Below are positions 45,395-56,376 of a stretch of 64,000 nt of DNA, piece by piece; the first letter of the stretch is position 1, and each line of letters opens with the position of its first letter. The notes under the pieces were generated by a model. It was not told where the DNA came from and ran no database searches. It saw only the letters and a program-made list of their open reading frames with translations. The stretch lies in NCBI RefSeq assembly GCF_001659605.2, contig NC_035164.2, positions 19,872,000 through 19,935,999 of the forward strand, read 5' to 3'. The translations under genes and the position numbers were made by a program. The DNA comes from Manihot esculenta (lineage: Eukaryota; Streptophyta; Magnoliopsida; Malpighiales; Euphorbiaceae).

Positions 45395-46238
45395 CATAAA
45401 CTAAATAACTTGGAAAATTTTACAAAAATGGGATCAACACTCGGAAACATGGCCTGGCGGGTACCCGCCTTGTGTTCTGAGCATGAAATGCCTTAGAAAA
45501 TTATAAGTGGGAAAAACACCCGATCAGGTGACCTAGAGAATACCTGTCTTGTGGCCTAGGCATAAAATGCCCTGGATAGCGAGACTAACACTCGGTTTAT
45601 GGGCTTGGCGGATATTCGCCTTATGACCTGGCATAAAATATCGTGGATAGTGGGACTAACACCCGGTTTATGGGCCTGGTGGATATCCGCCTTGTGGCTT
45701 GGCATAAAATGCTTTAGAAACTTTTTATGAAGTAGGACTAACACCTAGTCATGTAAATTGGCGTAAAATGCCATGTTTAGGAAGACTAACACCCGGATTA
45801 TGGCCTGGTGGAATCTGCCTTGTGGCCTTGGCATAAGATGTCTTGTTTAGCGGGACTAACACCCGAATTATGGCTTGGCAGAACCCGCCTTGTGGCCTAG
45901 CATAGAATGCCTTATTTAGCGGGACTAACATCTAGATTATGGCCTGACCGAACTTGCCTTATGGCCTTGCATAAGATGCCTTTTTTAGTGAGGCTAACAC
46001 CCGAATTATAGCCTGGCGCGGAACCCTCCTTGTGGTCGGTATATAATACCTTGTTTAGCAGGACTAACACTCGGATTATGGCCTGGCAGAACCCGCCTTA
46101 TGGCCTAGCATAAAAAACCTTATTTAGTAGGATTGTCACCAGATTATAGCCTGGTATAAGATGTCTTATTTAGCGGGACTAACACTTAGATTATGGCCTA
46201 GCGAAACCCGCCTTATAGCCTGACATAAGATGCCTTGT
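45395..46238 (-). repeat. 69-bp tandem repeat array 2
   Basis: About twelve units of the same 69-bp repeat as 40960-41835, same orientation. Its left edge (GGCCATAAACTAAATAACTT) resembles that of array 1 near 40980. The two arrays therefore look like copies of one larger block flanking the pol fragment. Confidence 0.85.
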
Positions 46239-47640
46239 TGATGGGTGTCGAAGCCATAAAAAATAACCTATTAAATATCAACAAATATGAATTGTGTATA
46301 GAGTGAATAGGATCGAATCCACGGGAAATTAGCACTAAGAATTTCCAAGCAATGACTAGAAAAATAAATAGTAAAAGTAATAAGGGGGGTTTTGATGATA
46401 AGTAAAAATAAAAATCAAAGTAATTAAAGAAAGCAATAATTAAAAGAGAAATAAATCAATATAAACAAGTTCTAGTTGAAGTATAGGACCCATTTCAGTT
46501 TGAGAATTGATCATTGAAAGAAAAATACTTTTATTAATTCAAATAAATTAGTTACAGTTATGGAAGATGCTCCACATAACCAATCTCTCCTTAGGTTTTA
46601 AATTAATTAGGAAACATTTACTAATTAACCCTAGCCAATAAATCATCCAAAGAATGTCTTTGGGATTTTATTTGTCAACCGTCTTAAGAATTAGAGAGAC
46701 CTAATTATAACCAACTAACCAAATCGCGTGGTGAGTTTAAGCTAGATCATGCTATTTCTTAAAGGGTTATACTAATTGTTACTTGTTGTTGAATAACCTA
46801 AGCAATTATGGACTTCAAGTATTCAAACTAAGAATATATTACTTTGAAATTAAGAACAATGGGTGCTATTAATCAAATAACAAAGCAATAATAATATGAA
46901 GAACTGAATTTGCATAAATATTGGAAGAATAAAAGATGAACTATTGTATTTAGATCTCACAATTCATGTATAAACTGAAATTTCACTCTAACTTCAACTA
47001 GAAATAAAGAGTTTAGCCACTCATGGCTTTTAAAGAAAATACAAAAGAAAAGAGAGAATTCAAGATGAAGAATCAATGCTGAAGAAGGGAGATATGCGAC
47101 TGTCCTCAATTATTGGCTTATATAGGTGCTTAACCCTAGCAAAGTCTTTTGGGGAATAGGAATTCTTCGTTGTTTGAATTAGGACTTCTTCCTTCAATAT
47201 GTTTCTTCCAAGGATATAACTCCTTGATTTGAGGATGATTTGGTGTCGTACTAAAGGAGGAGAAATTGTGTCGATCCCACGGCTTTTAATGAGGTGTCTT
47301 AGTCCTTTTATTTTCAAATCTGAATTTTTCCGTTCACTGTCAAATTCTGTGTTGCCTATTGATTTGTCCAGTGGTTTGGGCAAATCGTTGCTTAAGTCCT
47401 CCATTTGATAATGATTAAATCAGCTTGCGAGCCTAGACCATTCCTTTCTTCTATGTAGTATGATCATCTGGTAGGTTTGCCCAAATCGCTAGTCAAGTCA
47501 ATGTCAGCGCTTTTAAACCACTTTTTATCAAATCTTCTTCTCTTTTTACTTTTCTACGAAATATAACCAAAAATATCAAATTAGTTAGAAAAATACTGAA
47601 TTTAGTACATTAGAGTAATATAGAAGCTGAAACTAAATTA
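46239..47640 (-). repeat. Old LTR related to the C/F/G family (right edge approximate)
   Basis: It begins TGATGGGTGTCGAAGCC followed by AAAAAATAACC, matching the first bases of the C LTR (TGTCGAAGCC...AAAAATAACC). It has the same run of conserved patches (GGATCGAATCCAC, AGCCACTCATGGC), but diverged. There is no palindrome cluster, no visible PBS or PPT and no TSD, so it is an old truncated or rearranged solo LTR. Confidence 0.7.
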
Positions 47641-47660
47641 TGTTAGGGAATCAAGTCTGA

Positions 47661-48098
47661 AAGTCAAAGGTTTGTGATTCTGATTATGCAGCTGATTTGG
47701 ACAAAAGGAGGTTGGTGTCAGGGTATGTATTCACCGTTTGTGCAAATGTTATAAGCTGGAAGTCTAGTCTACAACATGTTGTAGCTCTTTCAACCTTAGA
47801 GGCCGAGTATATGGCATTAACAGAAGCCATTAAAGAGGAAATCTGGTTAAAGGGTCTGATGGAGGAGCTCGAATTCAAACAAGAGACAGTGGAGTTGTTT
47901 TGTGATTCTCAAGGCATTATCAAAGTTTTGAAAATCCACATAGAAGAAAACCCTGCCAAGACTTTACTTGTCAACAAGTTCAAAAGGACGTTGAGCTTGT
48001 TGAGGCTGACCGAAGAATCACGAGGGTCAAGTCAAAGAAGGAGCGAAGATTCACATGTGTTGAAGAAGGTCAAGCAAGGTGGAGAATTGAAGAACTAA
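47661..48098 (+). pseudogene. Ty1/copia RNase H fragment
   Basis: Open frame with copia RNase H motifs: CDSDYAADLDKRR, SGYVFTVCANVISWKS, VALSTLEAEYMALTEAIKE and ELFCDSQG. After CDSQG it jumps to IHIEENPAKTLL, lacking about 30 residues usually present (the KHIDVRYHFIR region), so there is an in-frame deletion. The N-terminal side is cut near 47661. Confidence 0.85.
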
Positions 48099-48227
48099 TG
48101 CTCGAATTCTTCAAAAGTGCTCAAAACTTCTAGACAAAAGAAAGAGAACTGACAACCTAGTGTGCAGAATTTCTTAAAGAGCTTGGAACGTCTGAGAGGA
48201 TTAGGAGAAAAGGAATGACGGTGTTTT

Positions 48228-48620
48228 TGTTGGGGTCTTATTAAAAGAACTGAGGGGCTTTTTAGTCTTTTTCATCTTTGAGTCTATTATTTAAAGAGCC
48301 TCTAGATCATAGAGTGAGTAGAAAAAGGAGAAGAGAGATTGTTGTTTTCTCTGCCATCTATTGATCTGTAATCGAGTTTGTGCTCGTGTGGTTGTTCTCT
48401 CTTTATAACTCATTGTGAATAAAGGATTCCTTCTTTCGAAATGTAGGATGATCCTCAAAGATTGATCCGAACTTGTAAATATCTTTGTGTCTTCTTCTTC
48501 TCTATTATTTGTTTCTTTTCTTTATTTTATCTTGTTTCTATTAAGTCGCTCACCAAAAATCAAAGTTTAAGTCTCGAGTAACTTGTTTAATTCTCGAGTA
48601 ACTACAAGTAGTATCAGAGC
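48228..48620 (+). repeat. Ty1/copia LTR (about 379 bp) followed by a PBS-like site
   Basis: The LTR starts TGTTGGGGTC at 48228 and ends near 48606 (ACTACA). It lies about 130 bp after the RNase H frame, as a 3' LTR should. Directly after it, TAGTATCAGAGC at 48609-48620 resembles a tRNA-Met primer site, which should follow a 5' LTR. This suggests a tandem arrangement of two elements sharing one LTR. Edges are estimated. Confidence 0.6.
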
Positions 48621-48678
48621 AACTACAAATACAAATCCTCAAACCTTCATAAAAAGAAATAAACTCCTAAACAAAGAG

Positions 48679-48757
48679 TAAACCTTTACACATAACGTGT
48701 GAGGACATATTTGGTAAGTAAACCTTTACACATAACGTGTGAGGACATATTTGGTAT
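48679..48757 (+). repeat. 40-bp tandem duplication
   Basis: Two near-identical copies, 48679-48718 and 48719-48757, beginning TAAACCTTTACACATAACG. They are in non-coding sequence after the copia LTR. Confidence 0.9.
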
Positions 48758-50273
48758 ACTCTTTATCTTAATTATTATTGTTGTTATTATTAAATTTTAA
48801 TATATTAGAAGATACTTTAAGTATATTATTATTTTTTCAAATTAAGTTGAAAGAACAATTTAAATATATAAGTTACTTTGATTGTTTCAAATATTATTAT
48901 TTTATACTCAAACAAACTAATTTTAATAGCATTTTGAAAACAAAATTACTAAAATGTAGATTTACTTTTAAACTAAACAAAAAAAAAATCATATAAAACC
49001 CAATGTTTTCTCAATCTCTCTTCTCTTCTTTCCCACTCTCTTTCTTTTATTTTTTCTTTTTTAGCCACCAAACAAAGTGTTAAAAATATGTGTCTTAGAG
49101 GTATATGCTATAGTTTTGATTTGATATAATCTTATATTTTTAAGCATAAATAATAGATAATTTAATTAATTAAATATTATTTAAATAATTAAACATGAAT
49201 TATTGCTCATTAGTTTTTTATAGTCGATCCCTTCTCAAGGGCTTGAGAATATGACGACAGAATGTACTTTTACAAAATGCTATAAAAATGTTCACAATCA
49301 TAGGATGCCTCATTGGAAGCGATTCAATTAGAATATATTGTTACCTCTATCTATCTCTACTGATTAGTATAGTGATGCTAATGATAGTAGAGTGGTGAGT
49401 CTCATACAATTAGACATGTGATGTCTAGATAAATATGTGGACATTTATAGTGATGAATGGACCACACAAGTGGCGTTTTGATGAAGAATGCATGGAGTTT
49501 ACTCTTATCAATATTCATTTATCTAGATCATAATAGTGTATATAATCCTTAGACATGAGATGACACTTGTCTGATGTGCAGGTAGTTTGAGTCTAATACC
49601 ACTTATTACATACTTGTACTATGTATGGGTAAATAGTGAGTTGTTGGCTTAAAATAGTTGTACACTGAGATAAGGGGTCAGCCGAGATGGGATTCATTAC
49701 TCTAGATAAATGGACGAAAGCCTATGACCATATTAATTATTCTAGATAACAAATCCTTGGCCAAGGTAGCTTAACTTAGTTACAAAAGGATTTTTCTAAT
49801 GTAAGTATTGTTAATCAAGAATTAGAATCAAGTGAGGTCGTATGACTCAAATTATTAGGGTTTGAAATTTACTAGGACCCTAGCTTAGATCGGGATTCTA
49901 TAATGAAAGGATTATAATGCATGATTATTTATGATCATAGTCTGGATTGAATGGAATAATACATTCATTGTTAATTGGATAGTCATGGTGCATTATACTA
50001 GACACCAACTATGATTTGTGAAAATCGAGAATGTATAAGATATCATTCGAGGTATATTGAAATATTGTTTCCATTCCCATTACTAATTGATTATGAACCT
50101 GTGTAATCACACATATAAGGACCAATTTTAACAAGATTAATTAATTAAATAAATATTTTTTATTAATTATATTAATTAATGAATTTAGTTAGCTACCTAA
50201 GCTGCATGTCCCTAGCATGACTTGAACTAGATTCAACCATGAAAAGTTAAAATTAAATTTAATGGAAATAATA
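48758..50273. other. AT-rich non-coding stretch, probable old LTR sequence
   Basis: I find no credible coding sequence here. A possible LTR start, TGTTAAAAATATGTG, is at 49078, followed by AT-rich sequence typical of old copia LTRs. I could not find a matching end or a TSD. Confidence 0.4.
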
Positions 50274-50489
50274 AATTCATGTGATGAATTTTATCCTTGC
50301 AGGATGTGAATTTTAAAGAAGAAGATGAATTCATGTGATAAATTCTATCCATATAGAACATAGATTTTAAAGAGGAAGATGAATTCATATGATGAATTTT
50401 ATCCATATAGGACATGGATCTTAAAGAAGAAGATAAATTCATTTGATGAATTAAAGCCATGTACAACATGGACTTGGAATAAGGTAAAA
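50274..50489 (+). repeat. 54-bp tandem repeat, four copies
   Basis: The AATTCAT anchor recurs at 50274, 50328, 50382 and 50436, exactly 54 bases apart. Because 54 is divisible by three, the minus strand shows an 18-residue repeat (HHMNSSSSLK). I take this as a consequence of the period, not as a gene. Confidence 0.88.
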
Positions 50490-51945
50490 ATATTCTACTA
50501 GGCCAGGGCTTGATTTATCGTGATATGGATCTTAAAAATATTTGGATGGACTTAAGATATTAAATATAATTCTCTTAATGGGCATAAAACCAAATGTTGG
50601 TCTAGCCAATAGTCAACTAATATGATTAATTAATGAGAGAATAATCAATTAAATTAACATAATTTGTAACAGCCCGACCCAAACTGACCCAAATAATTTT
50701 TGAATCCATTTTCTACTTGGCCCAAAATGGTTAACCCAAATTATTTAGTAGTTTCGTACTAGCTATTATATAAAATTTCGTTTTCCTATAATTTCCTGAT
50801 GTGGAACGTGATGCCCATTGTGATCTAATTGTGCTAAATTGAGTACAATTGCTATGCCATAATCGAATCATCGGGTGTTGTGGTTCGCTAGTGCTCGAGC
50901 GGCTCCACCTCATCTTGCACATATAGCACTTTCCTTGCAGACCTACTAGCTCTGCACAATTTTTCTAACCCAGGGTGACTCTGATACTACTAATTGTAAC
51001 ACCCCTTACCCTGTCAAGGTGTAGACAGAGTAAGAATTATCACAAACTATACTTTCTTATATATTTTAAAACTAAACCATTTCCTTTATGTATAATTACC
51101 AAGTTATTAAGTAGTTCATGTAAATTTCATAAAGTGAGTAAAGTAAATGTGAGATTTTAAACTGAAATTTTGACAGAGTTTTCTCTGTTTTATCAGCATT
51201 TCAACTTGTAGTACATATGAAAAATACATTTATAATTATACTATCAACTATCATTTGATATTTTACTATTCTTTAATTTAGCACACATTTCTATGCTCAC
51301 CTTTGATTTTCAAGCTTGGTGCATATGAAATCCTAAACTTTTCTTCTTCAATTCTTTTAATATATAGCTCTTTCTTTAGCTCTTGATCTTAGAGTAAATT
51401 TTAGTTAAAGAAAAAAGTTGATTTGGTGAGAGATTGGCTTGAATTTGGCAGAAGAAGGAAAAGCAAAGCTTTTTATCTTTTTAATGGAGTGATCTTCGGC
51501 CAAAAGAAGAAAGCAAGAAGACAACCCACTTTTTCTTTATTTTGTCATCTTTCTTATGTTTATTTAGGTGACATGTGGAGGCCTAAGTTGAAAAGATGAA
51601 AAAATGTAAGACTGATATTAAATTTTACCTTTAAACTTTCCATATTCACATTTTAACCTACTAAACTCTTTATCATGTTTCAATTTAGTTTTCAAACTTT
51701 CAATATTCATAAATTGGCCTATTAAATATTCTTTTAGCCTTCAGAAATCCATTTCACTTTGGTAAGCATGTCGAATTTTAATAAGTACCTCAAACAAGCA
51801 CGTCGAAAAACCCTAAGTACCTCCCGAAAGTGACTCGTTTCTGACTTGCTAATCACATTGTCTACTTTATTTCTAGATATGTCCATTTCTTTATTTGCAT
51901 TTTTTATGATTCAATTATTAGTAGTTTAGAGTTATGCTAGCACCT

Positions 51946-53771
51946 TGATCAGTTCAAATTTAGACTATTTTATCATATTGTTATTGATGTTAATTTACAC
52001 TTTTTCTGCCTAATTTTGTGGTTTTGATCTTATTTTGCAAAAAATGGTGTAAAGAGATAATTTGGAGAAAATGCCCTTAAAACTGCCTAAAATGGAATAA
52101 AGGAGAGCAAACATGCCAAGTTGCAACTGCCTAATATCTGCCCAAAATTCAAGATTCAGCTTATTAAGGAAAGTGCTAAATAAGGAAAGTGCAGTCAGTA
52201 GAGCAATTTGAAATTCAAATTTCAAATTTTCAAGAATCTTTTTCCTTATTGAGGAAGTCAAATCTCAAGAAGATGCACATTCAAAATTTGAAATTCAAAA
52301 TTCAACTTGTTAAGGAAGGCAAAGAAGACATACTTGCCCCCCAAGTCTTGCACATTCAAAATTCAAAATTCAAAAGGAGGCTCCACCTCATTAATGTACA
52401 CTTGGGCGGCAATGGCAGCAACTTGGACAGCAAGGAAGACCAACTTAGACAGCAAGGAGACTTGGGGCAACACTTTCAACTATAAAAAGACACATAAGGA
52501 GTCTCCCTATGCTTTTTCTACTCTCCCTTAGACACACATACGAGATTGCAAGTGGCCACATCTCTTCTTCATCTCTTTCTTTATTTTTTATTTTGTTTTA
52601 GCCATGAGTGGCTGAAACCTTTATTTCTAGTTGAAGATTGATTGATACTTTAGTTGTTTTATGGATTGGGAGATCTGAACATACATTGTTTACCTTTTGT
52701 TTTTCAATATTCATGCAATCTCATGCTTAATTTCATTGTTGCTTTGTTATTTTGATCAATGTGGCCAGTTGATTCTTGATTGCAAGGTAATAATTTGTTA
52801 GTTTGGATAATTTTAAGACTGTAATTGCTTGGATTATTCAAACATAAGTAACTCTTGGTGTGAAAACTAAGGAAATTGCATGATCTAGCTATATCTCCAT
52901 GCGTTTGGGTAGGTAGAATTAGATCTCTCTATTTCTTTATGCAATTAATAGTTGTTAGATGCCTAAGGCCCAAGGACGTTCCTTGGCAACTTGTTGATTA
53001 GTGATTGATTAAAGGACGTTCCCCAATGAATTTATGCTTAAGGAGAGACATGGTAGTGAGAAATGTCTTTCATCTCCATAACTAATTTATTGAATCAAAC
53101 AAAAAAACCTAAGTATCAATGATCAATCCCAACAATTGAAGTGGATCCAATTCTTCAACTAGACCTTTCTCATATTTGATTTCCTTTACTTTTATTATTT
53201 GCTTTATTTTATTGCTTTCAATATTAGTTTAATTGAATCAATCTCAAAACCCCCCTTTTTAATTTGCTTTCAGTTTAATTTACTTTCAGTTTATTTTGCT
53301 TTCAGTTTATTTTCTTGGTCTTGATAAAGAAAATAGGTAAGTATAAATTCTCTGTGGATTCGATCCTTTTACCACTATCTACAGTTGTAAAATTGTTGAT
53401 AACTGAAAAGGTTATTTTTGACCGGCTTCGACAACCACTTTCAGTTTAATTTACTTTCAGTTTATTTTGCTTTCAGTTTATTTTCTTGGTCTTGATAAGG
53501 AAAATAGGTAAGTATAAATTCCCTGTGGATTCGATCCTTTTACCACTATCTGCAGTTGTAAAATTGTTGATAACTGAAAAGGTTATTTTTGACCGGCTTC
53601 GACAACCGCTTTCAGTTTAATTTACTTTCAGTTTATTTTCTTGGTGTTGATAAGGAAAATAGGTAAGTATAAATTCCCTGTGGATTCGATCCTTTTACCA
53701 CTATCTGCAGTTGTAAAATTGTTGATAACTGAAAAGGTTATTTTTGACCGGCTTCAACAACCGCACAGTCA
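51946..53771 (+). repeat. Solo LTR of the C/F family with triplicated tail, TSD CACCT
   Basis: It is flanked by CACCT at 51941-51945 and 53772-53776. It begins TGATC, ends ACAGTCA, and carries the family marks GCCATGAGTGGCTGA, GACGTTCC and GACCGGCTTCGACAACC. The last mark occurs three times (53420, 53591, 53746) because the terminal 155-171 bp is tandemly triplicated. No TTCGG palindrome is present. Confidence 0.88.
53265..53763 (+). repeat. Tandem triplication of the LTR end (171 and 155 bp periods)
   Basis: Three copies of the segment from TTTCAGTTTAATTTAC to GGCTTCGACAACC. The third lacks one internal TTTCAGTTTATTTTGC repeat, giving the shorter period. The copies differ by only a few bases. 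Confidence 0.9.
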
Positions 53772-53895
53772 CACCTTCTCTAAGTAATTTGGGGTAAGCT
53801 AGCACCTCTCCTAATGCCACTTGTTCTAATAATAAAATAGGCTAAGTCATACCTAATGATGTCACTATTCCTAACTATGGGTTTGAGAATGTTAC

Positions 53896-54672
53896 ATAAT
53901 TAATTTAGATTTAATAATAGACATGTGTATGATACATGTAGAAATTATTTTTATGACCATAAAATTAATATATAGGTCAAACTCTCATTCCATATGGGTT
54001 TGAGTTGTTTAGTAGTAAAATCTCATATTGGGCCCAAAACTAAACACTATAAAATAACAATGATCGCGTTGTCAAGCCATGCCTTAGCTTGATGTGCGCT
54101 GATTGTATTTTCAGCATGCGCTGGCACGCAGTTACATGGCCTTGCCATGTAGATGTGTTAAGTTACACAACTAGGCAATATAACATGGCCTATTCGTGCT
54201 AAGTTACAATGTCCATTTTGGAAATAGCTAAAAGGGATATTTCTAAAATATTTTGAGGTGCTTGTATTTCATAAATACAAATATGAATGTTTTGAACAAT
54301 TCAAAGACTTCTAGTCTAAAATACAAGAAAATATATATGAAAATAATATAAAAGTCATTGATACAATAAAAGCAATGAGATATTCTAGTATTGAATTTAG
54401 TATACTCCTTATGGAAATGTATTTTTATCGTAATTAAAATCAATTAAAAAATCATAAGATATGACAATGTCTTAATAATTGATATTCCACAGTATGAGAC
54501 ACTATGATAGATATAAAGGATTATAAATTTATTTTGCTAATTCTTATGAACAATTTATAGAATGAATACAACTTCACTCCTTTTAATATCAGATATTATC
54601 TTAAATCAAGTTTCAAAGTTTTCAATTTTAAATATGATCTAAAATGTGTTAACCTTGACCAAGTATATATGA
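53896..54672. other. AT-rich non-coding stretch
   Basis: It continues the sequence interrupted at 50664 by the TAATT-flanked element. I see no gene, PBS or clear LTR edge. The one open frame (54243-54443, minus) is low-complexity and matches nothing that I know. Confidence 0.4.
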
Positions 54673-54854
54673 TTTATATATAACTTTATATTTATTATAC
54701 AATTATAGTTATATATTTATTAAATATTTATAACTATTGTTGTCCTTAAGCAACCTAAGACGGGTTATATATAACTTTATATTTATTGTACAATTATAGT
54801 TATATATTTATTAAATATTTATAACTATTGTTGTCCTTGAAGCAACCCAAGAGA
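54673..54854. repeat. 91-bp tandem duplication
   Basis: The segment around TATATAACTTTATATTTATT to TTGTTGTCCTTAAGCAACC occurs twice, 91 bases apart (anchors at 54681 and 54772). It overlaps the start of the next LTR-like region. Confidence 0.85.
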
Positions 54855-56252
54855 GGTGAATTGGATTTATAAAAAATTGAAAGCTAAAAACACAAATTAA
54901 AATGGAATAAGGAAGGAAGAGTGAAAACGAACACAAGGATTTATAGAGGTTCAACCATCCTAAACCTATGTCCTCTCCTCAAGACCTTCCTTGAGAGTTC
55001 GACTCCACTATCAAATCTTTTTTAGGTGAAGATTAACCCCTTATAAATCTAGAGTTAAACCCTTACTCTTTACAATGCTCTTTTTCTTACAATAGCAATT
55101 CTTTGCTCAAAATCACACTTACTATAATAAATTCACTTAACAATCTTCACTCAATCTCAAAACACAAACATTTACGACTCAAAGCAAGTTTTTAAGAAAT
55201 TAATGCTATGGCTCAAGGTTTAGAGAGAGAAGAGTGTGAAAAGCATAATTCTCAATAAATGTGTGCTTAGATGATTATTGTAACTTTTTCATATAAAAAA
55301 TACATTATATTTATAGTTCTAACATAAATATGGCCGTTGGGATGCATTAAATGTAAATAGAGTCATTTATATATTGAAATAGCCGTTATTTCACGCTTGG
55401 AAAAACTCAAGTTCGGTGGCCGAACCTTTGGAGGTGAAAACAGACTTTCGGCGGCCTAAAGTCTCAATATTTAGCGATCGAACATTGGAAGTTTTGCCTC
55501 TACTTCTCCACTTTCAGAAGCCTAACATTAACTCTAGGGGGCACAAAAACATTTCATTAAATCTTTGAAAAATTAGAACTTAGGCTATAAAACTCCGATT
55601 TTCAATCCGTTTCAATCCTTTTAACCTAATCTTTTAGTTTGATTAAAAATATCAATTTGGTCCCTCAAAGAGTTATGGAGCAAAAACTTAAGTTAAAAAA
55701 CTTTAAATTTTTACTCTATTTGAATTTTTATAACCTACAATTTGAAATCTCTTATTTGATAGAAAAATATCTTCAAAAAGGTTCCATATGTCAAATTTCA
55801 TTTTGATCTCTTACAGAGTTATGCAGTAAAACTTAAGTTACAACCTTCCAAATTTTCATTCTATTTGAATTATTGTAACCTATAATTTGAAATCTCTTAT
55901 TTGATTGAAAAGTATATTAAAAAAGGCTCCATATGTAAAATTTTATTCTGGTCCACAAAAAAAATTTCTTAAAAATTGATCATATTTATAAGTTTTAGAA
56001 CTAAAAAAAAAAAAAACTTGAGACAATACAATTAATTAATTGAAATTCACAATGCATAAACTAAATATTATATTTTGGTCCCTTTCTTGTAGTATGCTTC
56101 CAATCTTGACACTTTTCATTCTTGAAAATAAAGTAATTACATTTATTTAAATGGGAGGCCTACAAGCTCACACAAAAACTTCTAAAGATATTACTAGCAC
56201 GCCATTTATTTATTAGTCATCAAAATAAGGATTAGAACACTTAGGTCCAACA
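54827..56252 (-). repeat. Probable copia-type 3' LTR (minus strand) with decayed TTCGG palindromes
   Basis: On the + strand it runs from about TGTCCTTGAAGC to GGTCCAACA (56252). It is followed by ATCTCCCTTTTTAATGATGAT, which on the minus strand reads as the A/G-rich PPT side of many copia elements. No coding is seen. At 55412 one exact TTCGG-TGG-CCGAA occurs, with decayed versions near 55447, 55474 and 55503. The start coordinate is uncertain. Confidence 0.5.
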
Positions 56253-56376
56253 ATCTCCCTTTTTAATGATGATAAATAATTAGTGGATGATAAGATAATA
56301 AGAACAAGTGTAGTGTGTGAATTTTAAAAAATTTATCCCACTTAATTTGCTCCCCCTTTCAAAAATAATTTATGTT

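Larger units (their letters stand above)
50665..53895 (-). mobile_element. 3.2-kb composite LTR element, TSD TAATT
   Basis: It starts TGTAACAGCCCG and ends GAATGTTACA, flanked by TAATT at 50660-50664 and 53896-53900. At 50995 a second terminus, TGTAACACCCC, is preceded by CTCTGATACTA, which on the minus strand is a tRNA-Met-like PBS. The part 50995-53895 would then be a minus-strand 5' LTR of about 1070 bp once the nested solo LTR (51946-53771) is removed. The part 50665-50994 would be leader plus a leftover 3' LTR end of different sequence. There is no coding sequence. The internal interpretation is less certain than the outer ends. Confidence 0.6.

Noticed and set aside
50233..50469. Small Met/Ser-rich protein gene
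   Set aside because: It is the translation of a 54-bp AT-rich tandem repeat.
49078..54060. One large copia LTR or element spanning the AT-rich region
   Set aside because: A plausible start (TGTTAAAAATATG) exists, but I found no matching end, PBS, PPT or TSD.
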